Source: Onthophagus taurus
Lineage: Eukaryota > Arthropoda > Insecta > Coleoptera > Scarabaeidae
Direction of reading: 5' to 3'
Assembly: GCF_036711975.1 (NCBI RefSeq)
Contig: NC_091972.1
Span: forward strand, 12,343,001 to 12,407,000
Length of the DNA stretch: 64,000 bases
Both the position numbers and the translations under genes were made by a program. A model generated the notes under the pieces. The model was not told the origin of the DNA and made no database searches. It saw only the letters and a list, made by a program, of their open reading frames with translations. Each line of letters starts with the position of its first letter. Positions within the stretch are counted from its first letter, which is position 1. Below are positions 1-14,000 of this stretch, piece by piece.

Positions 1-2780
1 AACACAAAAGAAAAATATAAAAAGAAATACACGATGATTAAAAGTATAAAGGTGATGATCGTTGCGTAACGTTTCTCTTCTTACCTATTATGAGAAGACA
101 CCAAAGTCCGGGTGGCCTTTTCATTATCCTGTAAGAAAAGGATACTCAATGAGTTGCAATGTCACGACTTTACGGTACGACAAGCGTTTGAAGGTGTGGA
201 GTATATCTGTATGCTCTTTGAACCATCACATTAATTCTTAAATTCCATATAATTCTTAAGTTAAACCTTGGCACCGATCTGATCGGCGATTATGTATTAT
301 CTTATAGGAAAAAAGGTAATTTAACGATGAAGTGGGTTAATAGAATCGGTAAGGAGTTGTATGTATAAGTAATTGAGGAATTGTGTTGTTTTAAGAGGTG
401 AAACCTTTCACATTTTCTTTAATATTCAACAATGTGATATATTTTCAGATACATACAATTTTTAACTTTCATTTGTGAACTCATTTCTTAGTCTTCATAA
501 ATAAGATTGCAGTTTCCTGCAACAATTAAGGTGTGAAAATATAGTTTCAGTTTTTATATAAGAAGTACCACATCATACGTCTAATTTTCTGTAATAACAT
601 TTTTAACTTTTAATACTTGTAGATATTCAAAATTCTATTTTTTTTAAATTTAAGAACTCAAAGTATTTAAGTAGTATTTATTATTTAAAGTTCTTTAGTA
701 AACCGATGAAGTCTGTTTTGTAAGTGTTTGTTTTTCTGATGGTGTAACATACTTCAAAGTTGTTGATATTTTACTTCTAAAGAACTGATCTTTCAGACGG
801 TTTTCTATTTGTTCCTGTAAATCTAACATTATATAATCTCCTGTAGCTGGTCAAATTTGTTGACGCCGCTCATTACTTGATTATATTCTGCTATCACTCC
901 AGCGCAATAAACAGTCTCCTTGTTTCTTTGCAACATAATTGTATCAGTCACAACAAAAATTTCATTTTGAAGTAATAATTGGTCTGGTTCATCAAACTTT
1001 GTGCTTTGTTATATCAAACCGCATTAAGTCCCTGCATTAATTCACACACCTTTTTACAAAATGCTTTCAGGTTTACTTTCACAAGTCCCTTACACATGGT
1101 TTAATCGTTTCCTGCTACGTACTACTACTACGTGTTGCTGCGTTGTTTACATGTTGTTTAGAAATGTGCAGTACACAAAGTTTCAGGTAATACTAATGTA
1201 TTACACATTATATGTTGTCGTAAGTTATAAGCCTAACGAGATTATTCTTGAAAGTTGACATCTAGTAAAATTTTTTGCAAAAATTTCAGTCGGACGGCCA
1301 AAATTCGAGATTAGCTGAAAAGTCGAAAAAATCAGGCAGGACCACAAAGAAATGTTCAAACCTACATGCCCCATAATTGTCATGTCCGGCTTACAGTGAG
1401 TAATAAAAATTTAGTAGTTTATTATTAATTATGTAAATTTTAAATAAGTAATGTAAATGTAAAGAAGTCTTTGTTTTAAGTAATTCTTTGAGAAGCTGTT
1501 TGAAATCTTTTCAAGGCGTATTCTGCCTATTACGTGAAAAATTAGGGAAGGGGAGAACGTTCATAACAACATAGGTGATGACAGAAAGACTAAAATGATT
1601 ACAAATAAACTAGACAAAGTGAAGAGTTCTAAAGGAAAATTTCAAGGAAAAAATACGATTATAGTCAATTGAAACCAAAGAGGTTGTAACTGTATTCTTT
1701 GTTACCTATAAGAAAAATATGTGTAATACAAGCTTTGTTCTATACATTTTAATTTAGGTTTCGCTTCAGCAGCGACTTATGCAGCTATTGCGAGCATTCA
1801 TAAAGTTAAAACTAAACAATTTAACATCTTATAAATGAAACCAAATACCAAAACAAACTTTGATCGACAGCAGATTCAAAATTTAGCCAAATTGGCTTTC
1901 CAAGAAACCACATCACATTACATTTTACTGTTTGTGTGTCATCGATATTGCTACAAAAGATCCGCTTTCTTAAGTGTGAACTAAAGATAATGCAGGTTGT
2001 GGTTCTAATGAGGTTGGCTCTGAATTTTTTTACCAATTCTCAGTTTGGCGAATCTTGTATTCGCTTGTTTTTTTGGTGGATGCAGCGGACAAAATAAAAA
2101 TTTACACTTTCTGTATGCCCTGATATTTTGGTTGAGTAAGGAAGCGTTAAAAATGTTTGTGATATCATAACATACCTTGTGGAAAGTCATTCGTATTTAT
2201 TTGTAGTAGAGATATAGGAATTGCGTCACTACTATTACAATATCCTTCCAAATGACTATATTAAAAATCACAAGCAATAAGAAACTGTGCATGCATTATA
2301 GTAGCAGTATTTTAAGTTATTATAAGCCAATGTTACTTAGCCTGCAAAAGAAGAGAACTACGACTGCCTTCAGGATGAGACAGCACCTCAAACTTAAGTT
2401 AATCTATTTTATTTTGGAACTAAATATTTTGCTTCAAGGAACAGCGTTTTTTTGAGCACATACAAAAATGTGGAATGTTCTCAATAAGTTGTCTCAACCT
2501 TTTAGATGCTATGACTTTCGCCACGGAGGAAACTGTCACAAACGGATCACTGAACCAAAACTTTGCTGAATGTGGTACTTGGTGTATTCAATAGGACTGC
2601 TTTGATTTCTTCTTTGGAAGTATCTTCTCAGTTTTTAGAGGGCCCTTACTATACTTCTTATAAAGATCTTGTATGACCTCTAAAATATCTTCATGGAATA
2701 CTTGATGGAAATAAATAATTTCTTTAGTATATTAGTATGAACTGTAGTTTCTGCATTATTTCAAAAGTCTATGTTTAGAT
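1..2780. other. Gene-poor AT-rich stretch
   Basis: I see no supported gene here. The open frames are short, lack domain motifs and do not join through plausible splice sites. The composition is uniformly AT-rich. Confidence 0.5.
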
Positions 2781-3301
2781 ATTGTATCATTGGCTTTTTA
2801 TCACTCTTTGAATGATAACAGTGTTCTCTCCACTAACCTTGGTTTCTTCCTGTATAGACATATAAATCAACTTTAAAAATACCAGTCTGAGAAAGTCATC
2901 TACTAATTCAGAAATAATGGGTGAAGTAATTTGGCTTATTGAGTGTGACAGCAAACTGATATCACACATTGTAAACCCTACAATAGACGTAGACTCCAGA
3001 GGTTCCATATATTCCTTTGTTTTATTATCCAATTCTTCGTCCGAGTTCTCTTTATTGTTTGGAAGAATATTGAAGTACTCTAGAACATAACTACACAAAT
3101 CAGAACAATGACAATAGATGTAAATATCTAGTTCAAACCACCTACTTTGTCAGGAAAAACACTTATTCTTACAGATTAGTCAGAGAACTGGTGTATCAAA
3201 ATGATGTTAAAACGTTACATGTAGACCTGTATACTTTTAGGTCACCTGTAGACAAAGATGGAATCACTGAGCTACATTATGCTCAGGCGATTATGTCTAG
3301 G

Positions 3302-3340
3302 TTATGAGAGCTTCCATATAATATATGGAAGCTCTCATAA
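3302..3340. repeat. Perfect 39-nt palindrome
   Basis: Two 19-nt arms (TTATGAGAGCTTCCATATA and its exact reverse complement) flank a single A at 3321. A weaker outer symmetry continues the hairpin: CAGGCGA and AGGTTAT on the left are mirrored by ATAACCT and TCGCCTG on the right, out to about 3388. It sits next to the hAT-like transposase remnant and could be part of that element. Confidence 0.8.
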
Positions 3341-3399
3341 TATATATAATATGTATAACCTGATAGATGTTAGAATGTCGCCTGATGATGTTGCAATAG

Positions 3400-3760
3400 A
3401 TTTTTGAAGATGAAAAAGTACCTTCACTTTGCTCACGAAAGGGTTGATCCATTTTTCACTTTATGTAGTTACCTTTAATAAAATCCATGATTTCTTTGTC
3501 TACCTCTAAAGAATACTTTTTTTACTGCTGGCCAAGATCGTTTCCACGATCAAGAGCAGCATATAGGTGAAGCCATCTTGTTATAACATGCCTGATCATT
3601 TTTTGATATTCAGATTTTCAGCAAAATTTGAGAATTCTGCTTCGACATCAAGAGATAGTACTTTACAAGCATTTCTACCAGCATTATGAATACCATGGCA
3701 GTTACAATTAACTTTTATCATTCCGTTGTTTTCGATACTCAATTGTATTTTGCAATACGT
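3400..3760 (-). pseudogene. Decayed hAT/ZBED-like transposase fragment
   Basis: Read on the minus strand, two stretches resemble the middle of ZBED/hAT-type transposase-like proteins. The upstream one (about 3610-3720) reads VNCNCHGIHNAGRNACKVLS, the Cys/His-rich 'C.AH..HNA' type segment. The downstream one (about 3530-3600) reads RHVITRWLHLYAALDRGND, matching the usual 'RWLSLLPAIDR' segment of this group. They lie in different frames with stops between them, so the copy is dead. An open frame further along (2787-3098, minus) may be more of the same element but shows no clear motif. The family call rests on remembered motif shape, not a search. Confidence 0.55.
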
Positions 3761-3769
3761 GCATTGTAT

Positions 3770-6700
3770 GGACTTATGTCACATGCTTTTAGTAAATACA
3801 TTTCTAGTGTAGTATTACAAAAAAGTTTGATTATTATTTTCAATATAATCTAAAAGTTTATTTTGTAGGTACACCATTATGGACTTTCACTCAAGGCAAA
3901 TTGAAAATTATAGATAACTCGTTGGCACAACACACAAAACACCATAAAATAACTCTACTAAACACTTAATGATTGTAGACCACAATGGATATAGTAATGA
4001 ACTCGTTCAAACTGGTTAACATTTAGAACAAATGGAATAGGTGTGGAAGCATGAACTGAAGATGAAATCTGGAAACCCTTGTTTTGATTTGAACGCATTT
4101 TTTGATTCAAGAAATAATTTGAAATTAAGGCGTTATGTCACAATTGTAACTGTTTACTAACAAATACTTAAAGCGGATAATTGAGCTTTAAAGATAATAT
4201 CTGGAACGGTGGTAAAAACTATCGATAGAAAATGTCTTTTAGCAGTAGAAAATTCCAAAACGAATTGTTTCAATGGATACTTTTCGTTGTTATAAACCGT
4301 AACGTGATAAAAAAGAAAATCCATTTCTCACAGTTTTTAGAAACCACCGTGGTGATCCCACGCTGCTGTTGTTCATTGCGTAACCAGTCAATTCGCACAA
4401 TTGAGCAGTTGGTAACTAATAATAACTTAGTGCCGTATCCTTATTGCAAACTCTGTTATTAACGCATTCTATTCATTTTGCGGTAGTAACTATAATAGGT
4501 ACTGAAAATAAGTTTCCTACTGTTACGATTTATTTTATACACACAAATGTTTTCCTTTATAGAACGAGTATTTTACGTACAAGGTAACCGAGTGGCAATG
4601 AAATAATACTCGAGCGACTTTTACTTTCTACTACTTATCGACTCGCTCTAGTACTTCAGGTTTATTTTAAAGTAATTTCAACTCTCGATTTAATGTTTAA
4701 TGCTAAAAACAACTTAAAAACAACTTCAACAAAATAAACTTCACGTGAGTTTCGAACGTGGTATAGTAACTCCAGGAAGTATACACCATATATGTTAACC
4801 GATCATTTCCTGTAACCTTAATTAGCGTTATTAGAAAAGGTGTTAATAGGTTGGCGAAAATGTCTTAAAATTCCACAGCATTTAGGCTCAAGAATCCTCT
4901 AACCTTTTGAATCCTCATCCAAAACGATGTTTTCACTTTCAATTATACACACACACCGTTTTCGTTGACACCTCGTTTTACATAACAATTTCGTTGCGCA
5001 ACGGCGATGATGGTTGTCGGCAAAATTATCGGCATTTTTAACACTTCAGAACTGTATTCCATTATCTCCGAAGAAACTTTACTTCACCGCTCAAGGACGG
5101 GTTATTTTGCAACGTCGTTTTCAGTCACGAAGCGAACGAGAAAGATGATCCAACACGTGCCATTTTCCGTGCAAATCGTGAACTTTATTAAAAGAATTGC
5201 ATTTCCCTTCGGGTTGTACCTGATCACCTTTCGTTGTTATTTACACGTTTCGAATTGAGAACGTGGGATTTTTATTTTCTCAATAAAATGTTGTAGATGA
5301 TTTTTTAATCATCATTTTGTAATCAATGTAAAGTCTTTCTACTATTGATATGTGCCGTTATATAGTCGACACGTATAGTTTTGTACTCATACAAGATTCT
5401 AGGTAATCATTATAATGCAGACGGTGTTATTGTGTTGTAAGTAATGGTGGGTCAAAGTAAGTCTTGTAAAAAATAACTTTATTGATTGATGAATGGATAT
5501 TACGTACCTATACAGTTAACATAATAATTATGCTATTTTCTCTTTAAGATGTAATAATCATGGGCTTGAACTCAATGAATTTGAGAATAAAATGTGTTCT
5601 ATATTAAATCTATTGGTTACTAAATTTCTAGTTTACAATCTATTGTATTTAGTAACTACATTGGAAAGTAACAATATACGAATGTGAAAGTGCTACTAAG
5701 TAATCGTTAAACTTTTGATACTAACTCATTTATTATTATTGATTTAAGTGTATTTATTTTTATGAAAAATGGCTAACAATACGTAAACTAGCTCTCTCAA
5801 TAATCGCCGTCCTTTCTACACGATCATCAAAGCACCATAAATCGTAGTATATAACGGTACAGGTTTTCATCGGTGGGCAGTATACATTTCGTTCAGTTAC
5901 TTTCTAGGAACTGCAACTGAGCTATTTTTAGTAGGATTTTAGCGAAAATTTTAATAGCCCGTCAACGGATTACGGCAACTTTCACCGTGGATTATACTAA
6001 TAACAAAATCATTCGATGACGATTGATGGTTTGTCGACCAATACTTGAATAATTCAAGAAGTTAGGAATATATTAAAAAGAAAGTAAGTTGTGACCGTTT
6101 TGTAAACGAATGTTGTTTGCGAAATTGTTTTTTTAAAGAATAATGATAAATTCCGTTGTTAAGGAATATAAAAAAGAAATCTTAAGCCATTCTTAAAAAT
6201 TGCTTTGTTCGCGTGCTGGTGAAACCAGGAAAATACACCGATACGACGCGGAAGTGTACCGATACTGCGACACCCGGCAGCTGAATTCTTGATGAAAAGG
6301 TCAATAACAACCAGAAACTCAACAGAAAATTCTCAAAACGATTAATATAAGGTTAATTGCTTCAAAAGAAAATGTCTCGTATTATATCGCATATCTCACA
6401 CATAAAATTGGGTTAGTGGGGCGTTAAGAATACATTAGAAGAGATAATTTAGGTTTGTTAGATGATTGAGTGCTGTTACAATGGAGGGAAAAATAAATTA
6501 AACCGCGAATTCATTTCTCCCACGGAGGAATTTCTTTCACTTATAATTAGAGAGATTCTAAAAGTGATAATGTAGCTTTTCATGATCTATTGAAATAGAT
6601 GTTTCTAATAACCATTGGTGGTTTCAAAATGGAAACTTGTTAGTGGGAACTGGTTTATGGCGATGACACCATAAAACCTCAATAATACTAAAAAATAATA

Positions 6701-9700
6701 TGAAATGAATCGAATTAATTGCAATACGTAAAAACGTAAATGAAAGTTTATTTCTTGTTGTTAAGATGGAACGATTTTCATTATTTGAAATCCATTGAAA
6801 AGATGTCCCTGATTGGTGTAATATTCTAACTGCTCTTGTAAGATATTCATAAACAGATGGAACAATAAGAAAGCGTAAAGGGTGCAATCAATAACATTTT
6901 CTTTGTGCTACTTTGGTGTTTCCTGGTTTTTTCTTACATTAATCTACGACAAGTTAACTTTCAAGGAATTTTGAAGAAAATCCATTTTCAGAATAATCTA
7001 GTAATTGAATGCCTCGAGAGTAATTTTCTATGTACCTTCGAAGGTTAACTTGAAAACATTTTTAAGGAGGAACTATTAATAATCCATGAGTTGGCTAAAT
7101 TAAAACTAAAGAATACGGAAGGGCATGCATATACCAAATTTCTTTTTGTTCTGAAATTATTGCAATGATCTCATCGGCTAGCAGCTGAAAGATTCGGTAC
7201 AAATGCACACTCTAGGTCTCTATAGGTCTGCTATAGTCAATCTGATCTGAAATTATTAAAGATGATGACATTTTTAATAACTGGAGCTGCCCATAAAAAT
7301 AGAATGAAGTTGTGGACTGTTGCTAACCAAGCTGTTAAATAATGAAAAGCCAGGTTACCAAAATAATGTGTTCATATGGTTCTTGGTAGTAATTAAGTGA
7401 AGAGGATCCGTGGCATCACTGATCTTTCTCGGCTTGTTGCAGAACCGTCCAGAGTTGTGAGAAACCGAGACATACTTTATTCTCGGAGTTAATTTAGTCT
7501 GTCTAATTTCGTCTAAATCATCTGCATTATTTAAATTGTCACTTATTTATATAGTATTTTCATATTTTCTTTAAGTAGACACTTCAAGTAGTCTCTTATA
7601 GATCAATAAGAATAATATCAGAAAGACTATACTACAGTTGAGCAGTTTGGTTGTCAACGACAACAAGGAACAATTCAACAAGTTCATAGAGTGGAAATAT
7701 TGATAAAACCACAGTTATCAGCAATAAATGTAGAGTAGTAAATTTCTTTGATGTCTCTTGGGTTATTGATAATAATGTCAAATTTATGTAGAGAGTTCGT
7801 GACACTACTTTTAACTTGTTCAAGAGTACGCTGTTGGCCTCTGACTGAGGGATATAAAAAAGCTATATAGATTGAGAACCACCATTTTCAATTATCAAGT
7901 CCATAATAATAATAATAATACTCTTTAGGTTTCATTACCGTTTTATCTAGTATACATATAGAAGATATTGAAACAAAATAGTCTTGTAATTTTCCTTGCC
8001 CTGAACTTTTACTACGACACTTTCGCTACTGTATGATATGAATTGGTATCAACTTTTCTAACGTATATTGTATGTCATACACAGATTATCTTCGTTCTTG
8101 GAGATACACAGGAATCGATGTTAGGCCTACGGCTGTGAAAGCCTACGAACTCATATCTCTTTAGTTAGTTGCAAAATTTGCATTTATATAGTAATAATTG
8201 CACCAGTATGCTCTAAACCATTCTTGTTGTGTTTTGCTAATCAAGGAATACACGCATCACTGACAAATTTGAGAAAATACTACAAAAATATAGATTTGTT
8301 CACAAGTTTATAATAGAATAAAAGATACAGAGTTAGTTTGGAATACACACTGCATCTTTTCTGCAATGATAGTTTAAATTCTGTCGGCCAGTATTACCCA
8401 AATATCCGACGTTATAAAAGCAGTGAAAAACATTCAAGTTTTAAGACTTAAATTACCTATTTACAGGAATTAATCAATAAACTAACTGATTTTTTAGTAA
8501 TGATGACAAACGTCGGAACTTGCTTGATTGGCTCTGCATACTTGGCTTGTTGCTTCCAGTGAAAGGATACATTAATCTTTTTGAAAAAGATTTTCAAGAA
8601 GATTGATGTAATAAAATGTATGGCTATGGCCGATTTGGTATAGTAGATCAAATAAATGTTTATGGAGAAAAATGTTGTTATAGGAAAGTGTAAGTCTTGA
8701 ACTGATAAGCGCAATGTCATGTTGAAATGGACTATGAAGCAGTACCAGCTTAAGCGAAATTGCTGTTCGTATTTAGTCAGCATCAATCAGCCTTTCAGGT
8801 CAACCCTCCAGAAATATAATCATATCACTCTCAGATGATATGGTCGACTACACCACATTGCTAGTGTATGAGACTCTACAATCTCGATATTTTTTCTTTA
8901 CCCGAAAAAAAAACGAGAAAAGAACTCGGGAGCCTATTTTAAAAGACTTCATTGAGCACCATTCTTTTTCTGTTCTTTACAACTTCAACCATAACAGGTT
9001 TTTCATGATTTTTTCTACTTAAATATTGCGTCATCTTCCACTATGGATTCATTATCATATTGCCCATACAAAATTTCGCCTTCTTTTGAGTTGCTTTCAA
9101 CGTTCGATTTTCTAAAATTTAAGCAGATTTTATTGTGTAAGGCCATATTTTATGCTAAGTAGATTTTTGTCCATGACATCTTTTTGTAAATTTCGAAATT
9201 TTAGACTGATAATTTTGTCAGTTTCTTGAGTCTGGTATGTTTTTGGCACATTTTCCTCCCTGGATGGCATTAATGATTTCTTTAATTATATTTAATAGCG
9301 CATGTATTTAATAATTATGTCTTATGAGTGGACATTTTCACACATTGTTAAATACGAGAATTCATCAATATTGGTTATATGCACATGATACGTTCTGACA
9401 CAATGATTCTTAATTGATACAGTCATCACATCAACATTAAAATAACAACAATATCAATGGTATAAGCTTATATTTTTGCGTATCGTGTTTCCATAAAAAG
9501 TACAATAACCAACTTTCTTCTTTTCCAATGCAAGAGAATTCTAATACTTAACAGATTCGAAATTCTGCGGTTAAGTAATAATTCTAATAAATCAATTCCG
9601 ATGTCTGTAATTCCTTACCAATTGTTCCTGGTTAATTCAAATGACTTCCAATCCTTTCACCTGGTTTCGTTTGACATCTAAATAACTTCTGACATTTCCA

Positions 9701-11580
9701 AATATGTGTTTATAGCTTGTATTGCTTCCAAATTGCTTTGTACGACTTATAATGACCAACTAACCCAAATGAAAGAGGCAAAACTCTATTCAGCGTCTCG
9801 TATTAATGCAAAAAGCGTGATGAAACCCTAGTCAATCCTCGTGTTTTAAATCTCATATTAACACCTTACCTGATTCATAATACAATTATAAAGAACCACA
9901 TTGTTATGAATGTGTGCAAAGTTATTTTTATAATTCTACATTATTATCTTCGTTTCATCACATTTATTTTTGATTAATTTAAGCCTTTCCATTCTGATAA
10001 TTGCACATTTGAAACCGCATCCTTACGTCAATACAAGAATGTAATAAATTAGTTATTACAACTGGTGTTATATGACAGATTAATAATTCGCATTTATAAT
10101 GATGAAATACGTTAAAGAATTTTCCGTTTACCACCGGTTTAAGAATGCACGATACGCAATAGTACGCGACGACGGCTTTTATAACTAAAAGAAGTCGACG
10201 AATGCATGTCTAGCACGTGCATCAAACCGTCGTCGTGCGTGGAATAGTAAATGGTAGCACCTGGAAAGGCACGTTGTTTTAGAGTGTATGTCTGGTAGTT
10301 ACTCTGTGGGAGTGGCCCGGTTGATTTTCGCCATTTACAGTGAAGGTGATCTGGTTTTCCTCTTATTTAGTACTTGGCAAAGTCGATCATTATGTTCAAA
10401 TCCAAGAATTTCCATTCTATTCTACAATTTTTTTTCCGAGTCATAAAATAACAAGAAATGTAATTTATAGTCGTATTAAAATTAGTTTCATCTAAAAGTA
10501 TAAGCCAAATGTGAAAGTGGAAACGCAAGTTGGACGTAATTCAACTTCGATTTAGCAGAGCTTAAGAAAAAATGTCTTTCTTGTCTAAGTACGTGATCTA
10601 AATCAAGTATCGGGCTTATATCGTGTTCGTGAAGGAATTAGATCATCTATCAGCAACCATTTTCAGAGTTCCAAGAGAATGGTTAAGTGCCTTTCTAAAT
10701 TTTATGGTCCTGCGATCTCTTAAGGACTAAACGATCTGGATTTTACTTGATTGAGCTATTTCCGGTTGTATTTATATTCCTTTCGTGTCAACCATAAATG
10801 GAAAACTGCACTTTTTCTGTGATTTTAAAGAACTTCAAACCAGTTTTATAAATAATAACATGAGATGAGCAAATTGGTTCAAATTAACTATTAAATGGAA
10901 AACACCTTTCAAGTAACTTTTCATTTAATAATTAACTTAATTACAGTTTTGGAAATTGCTCAAGATCAAAAACTTTCTTTCAAAATCATTCTGTAAATCC
11001 TTCACGTTGTTTTATCCTCTGCAGAATTTAAATTATCCCGTTTCGTAACTGAAGAAACAAAGCTTTCTGTTGTATGTTATTTTGAAACTTAGATGTCCTT
11101 TTGATAAGTCAATCGTTAGCGAAAAATCTCTTGTTATATCTTGATTGAAACGGTGATGATTATGAGTAATTAAGGTATCTTAATGAGATTCCATATTTTT
11201 TTCTTACTATTTATTATACTATATAAAAGTATAGACGATTTTCAATATCAAATGAACGCAAGATTAAGATTTCAATTTCAAGATCACATTTTAATTTGAC
11301 TTTATCGTAGTTTTATAAAAAGTATAAATAAAATCTATTGAATTAAATGTTCGATTTCTCCTCTAAAATGGAATTGTAATGGGAAGGCTAATGTTATAAT
11401 CGAGTAATTGCTTGCTTTTAAGAAAGTGGTTTGCAAACGAAGGCTTGGTTTGTATGTAATATTTATAAATTATTCTTATTAAAAAAATTTTAAAGACAGC
11501 TATTATTATGGTTAATTCACTTCGGAGAAACTTGGATTTAATCGATCATCAAGTTGTGGGTTTACCAAAGTTACGTAACA
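3770..11580. other. Gene-poor AT-rich stretch
   Basis: No exon, RNA gene or transposase motif is supported. The largest open frames (8457-8786 and 6624-6887, minus) are rich in hydrophobic and AT-codon residues and have no recognisable domain. A short (ATA)n microsatellite occurs near 7906-7920. Confidence 0.45.
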
Positions 11581-11584
11581 CATT

Positions 11585-11591
11585 TATAAAA
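11585..11591 (+). promoter_or_regulatory. Possible TATA box of the 11.7-12.3 kb candidate gene
   Basis: TATAAAA lies about 95 nt upstream of two in-frame ATGs at 11680 and 11686. This spacing fits a TATA box with a short leader, but no strong initiator is visible, and such motifs are frequent in AT-rich DNA. Confidence 0.3.
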
Positions 11592-11679
11592 GTAATACGG
11601 TAAATAAAAAGAATTATAATGTAGATATATTTTTGTTGAGGAAAAAGTAACTTACGAGTATGTAGAACGTTCTCTTGTA

Positions 11680-12327
11680 ATGGTGATGACGGCGTTTAAC
11701 GCATTTCACTTTGGCACTCGTCGGATTTTCAATCCTCCAGTTCCTTGGTGAAGTACTTCACGTAAAGGTAGGCTAATAAAACAAGAAGTGTGGCACAAAA
11801 CGAATATTTCAAATAGATCACAGCCACGTCCAAAACGGATCTTCCTAAACCACGAAGAATCTTGAATATCTCTAATTCTAATTATTTTATTTTCTTTTAC
11901 AAATATAGTAACCAATCCGGATCTAAATATCTCAGGTACCTTTTTACTTTACGAATTGAAACTGGAGATATCGCGAATAGAGTAACTTTGAGGTACCTGG
12001 TACAGTAATAAATATGTTTCCAAACAATTTGGATGTCGCACATCGGTTGATTCTCTTTCTGTGGTGAAACGTCGCCTTCTTTTACACGAAGTTTCACTGG
12101 CTGGTTGTTAAAAACTATTGGGAATTTCGCGCGCGCGATTTTCCTCGAAGAGTTTACCACCTGGCGACGACTGCTCCGCGATTTCGAATGGCGGGCACGA
12201 CCAAAGAGTCTCTCGGTTCGGCTTCGATGCCGAAGGAGCCGGAGGAACGCGTGGTGGCACCAACGACGACGACGACGACGACGACTTTCACGCTCAAGGT
12301 CGATACGTACCTGCTGTCAGCAAGTAA
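11680..12327 (+). pseudogene. Possible two-exon secreted-protein gene with a frameshift in the signal-peptide exon
   Basis: The first exon, ending at 11767 before GTAGG, contains from 11696 a frame reading LTHFTLALVGFSILQFLGEV, a strong signal-peptide core. The upstream ATGs (11680, 11686) are in a different frame. The mismatch is a single base in or near the T-run at 11695-11697. The exon ends in phase 0 and joins in phase to a GC-rich exon at 12151-12327 (acceptor ...CTCGAAG), which starts SLPPGDDC, continues through a glycine-rich part, a run of seven Asp from a GAC repeat, then GRYVPAVSK and TAA. It may instead splice onward at GTAAAA just before the stop. Base composition and codon choice in exon 2 differ sharply from the surrounding AT-rich DNA, which favours real coding. 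I do not recognise the family; a cuticular protein is a guess. The frameshift could be an assembly homopolymer error or a true lesion. Confidence 0.4.
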
Positions 12328-12329
12328 AA

Positions 12330-13330
12330 CGAAGGAAATACGGGTGGTCTAAACGTTGTCTTTTCTAATCTCTTCTTCTAAGAACCAACGATGTGTACGA
12401 GTTTACGATTGTTGACTAATAACAATGCCATTACTGTTGCTTTTTTAGTTGTGGTTAAGATAAGATCCTTTTACTTTCAATTAAAGGTGACAAAGGATTT
12501 TCAACAAAGACTACTATTTAATTTGTAAAGATTATTTGATGATTTTGAATTTTTTTACATAACATCATTATCAAATTTTATGATATCTACTAATTTCACT
12601 AATTTCAGTAATTCAGTCATTTCTAAAAACAGATTTATTTATTAAAAACCAGACATCTTTATTGGGTATTTGTGAAATTACCACACCAATTTTCCAAGAA
12701 ATTGATTTTATACAAATTTTTAAATCGATGGTAATTTTTAACCTTCGATATTAAACAAAAATTTCAATAATTTTATTTATTTCTTCACAACTAAAACTCA
12801 TATTTCATAACAGGTTTATTTATAAAAAGGCAGACATCTTTATTGAAGAAGAAAAGCAAGATTTGGTGAGCAAATAATAAATATAAATATTGTGTGAGGT
12901 TATTCAACTCCCTATAGTTTTAACGTGCTTAACAGAAATATCAACAAGAAACTTTATGGAGGAATAGGAAGTAGACTTGCTTTTGCTGAGAAAAATGGTA
13001 AAGCTTGAATTGTATGCCTAGTTTGTAATTCATTTGAGTCAGTTTTGACGTGGAATTACTTTTTACCAACATGCCGGTAAGAGATGCCATGGAGGGATTG
13101 GTAAGATACATATAAAGTTTCGCTTATCATTGACTTATTTAAACTGGAATCATAAAGAAGAATCGCCGTAATCACCAAGTATCGCCATCTTGAATATGGA
13201 CCTATTAGAAGAAGTATTTCTAGAAACCAGTCTTTAGAAATTACATTTATGGCTACTGTACGTAACCCCTTGGTCAAAAGAAGCTTATAAATTTCCATTT
13301 CTATTTCTGGTTGGCGAATATTTGCAGCTA
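12330..13330. other. Unassigned AT-rich stretch
   Basis: No gene is supported. Two phrases recur here (a segment with 'accagacatctttattg' near 12645 and a near-copy near 12830), a short local duplication of unknown origin. Confidence 0.35.
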
Positions 13331-13335
13331 TTGCC

Positions 13336-14000
13336 GCTTCTCGCATCTCAATCGCCAGTGGTCCTTATCATTCCAATCATATTTACCAAGTCCTCTCCTC
13401 TTCATCTCCACATTGATCCACATTGATTTCCTAGGTCTGCCACTTTTATTTCATTCTGCTAGCACCCAGTTCCAAACCTTAAGTGGGATTCTCTCTTTAC
13501 TCATTTGGCGTAGATGCCCGCACAATTTTAGTTGCTTTTCATTTATAGTGTCTGTTATTGAGTTTTGTGCCGTTATTCCTCTTCTTATTTCCTCATTTTT
13601 AATTCGATCCAGCATAGTTGTATCTTCCCCAAAACATCATCTCTGCTGCTAGTAGTCTTTGAGTTGTGTCTTTGTCGCTCACCCACATTTCTGACCCATA
13701 CGTCATTAATGGTTCTATAATGGCCCTATCGTTAGATTGTTATTGCACAGAATTGAATGCATTGCCTTTATCGCTTTTTTTCCTCTACCAACTTTCCTCA
13801 TTACATCTTTATTGTCCTTTCCGTCCGCATTTATAACTACCCCAAGGTATACGCATTGGTCCACATGTTTTATTATGCCTGTTTCCAATTGTATGTTCTT
13901 TTCCGTTCCTCCAATTACCGTTATTATTGGGTCTTATCTTTGTTCATTTCCAAGCCCCATTTATTGTATTCTTCTTTTCTGTTGGGTCGTCTGCGAACAA
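13336..14000 (-). mobile_element. Non-LTR retrotransposon (LINE) fragment, 3' part of the RT ORF
   Basis: The minus strand reads, in pieces across frames, VYLGVVINADGKDNKDVMRK (RC of about 13793-13853), EPLMTYGSEMWVSDKDTTQR (about 13650-13720) and GRPRKSMWINVEMKRRGLGK (about 13385-13445). These are the post-catalytic YLG, YGSEMW and GRP-W blocks that close the reverse-transcriptase ORF of insect LINEs. Frameshifts and stops separate the blocks, so the copy is inactive. Plus-strand open frames here are shadows of this element. Confidence 0.8.

Noticed and set aside
7632-7823. 63-codon hydrophobic minus frame with a receptor-like look
   Set aside because: No family signature, and no flanking exon in phase.
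8457-8786. 109-codon hydrophobic frame on the minus strand, briefly considered as a chemoreceptor exon
   Set aside because: The hydrophobicity follows from TTT/ATT-rich DNA. I found no receptor motif or plausible splice partner.
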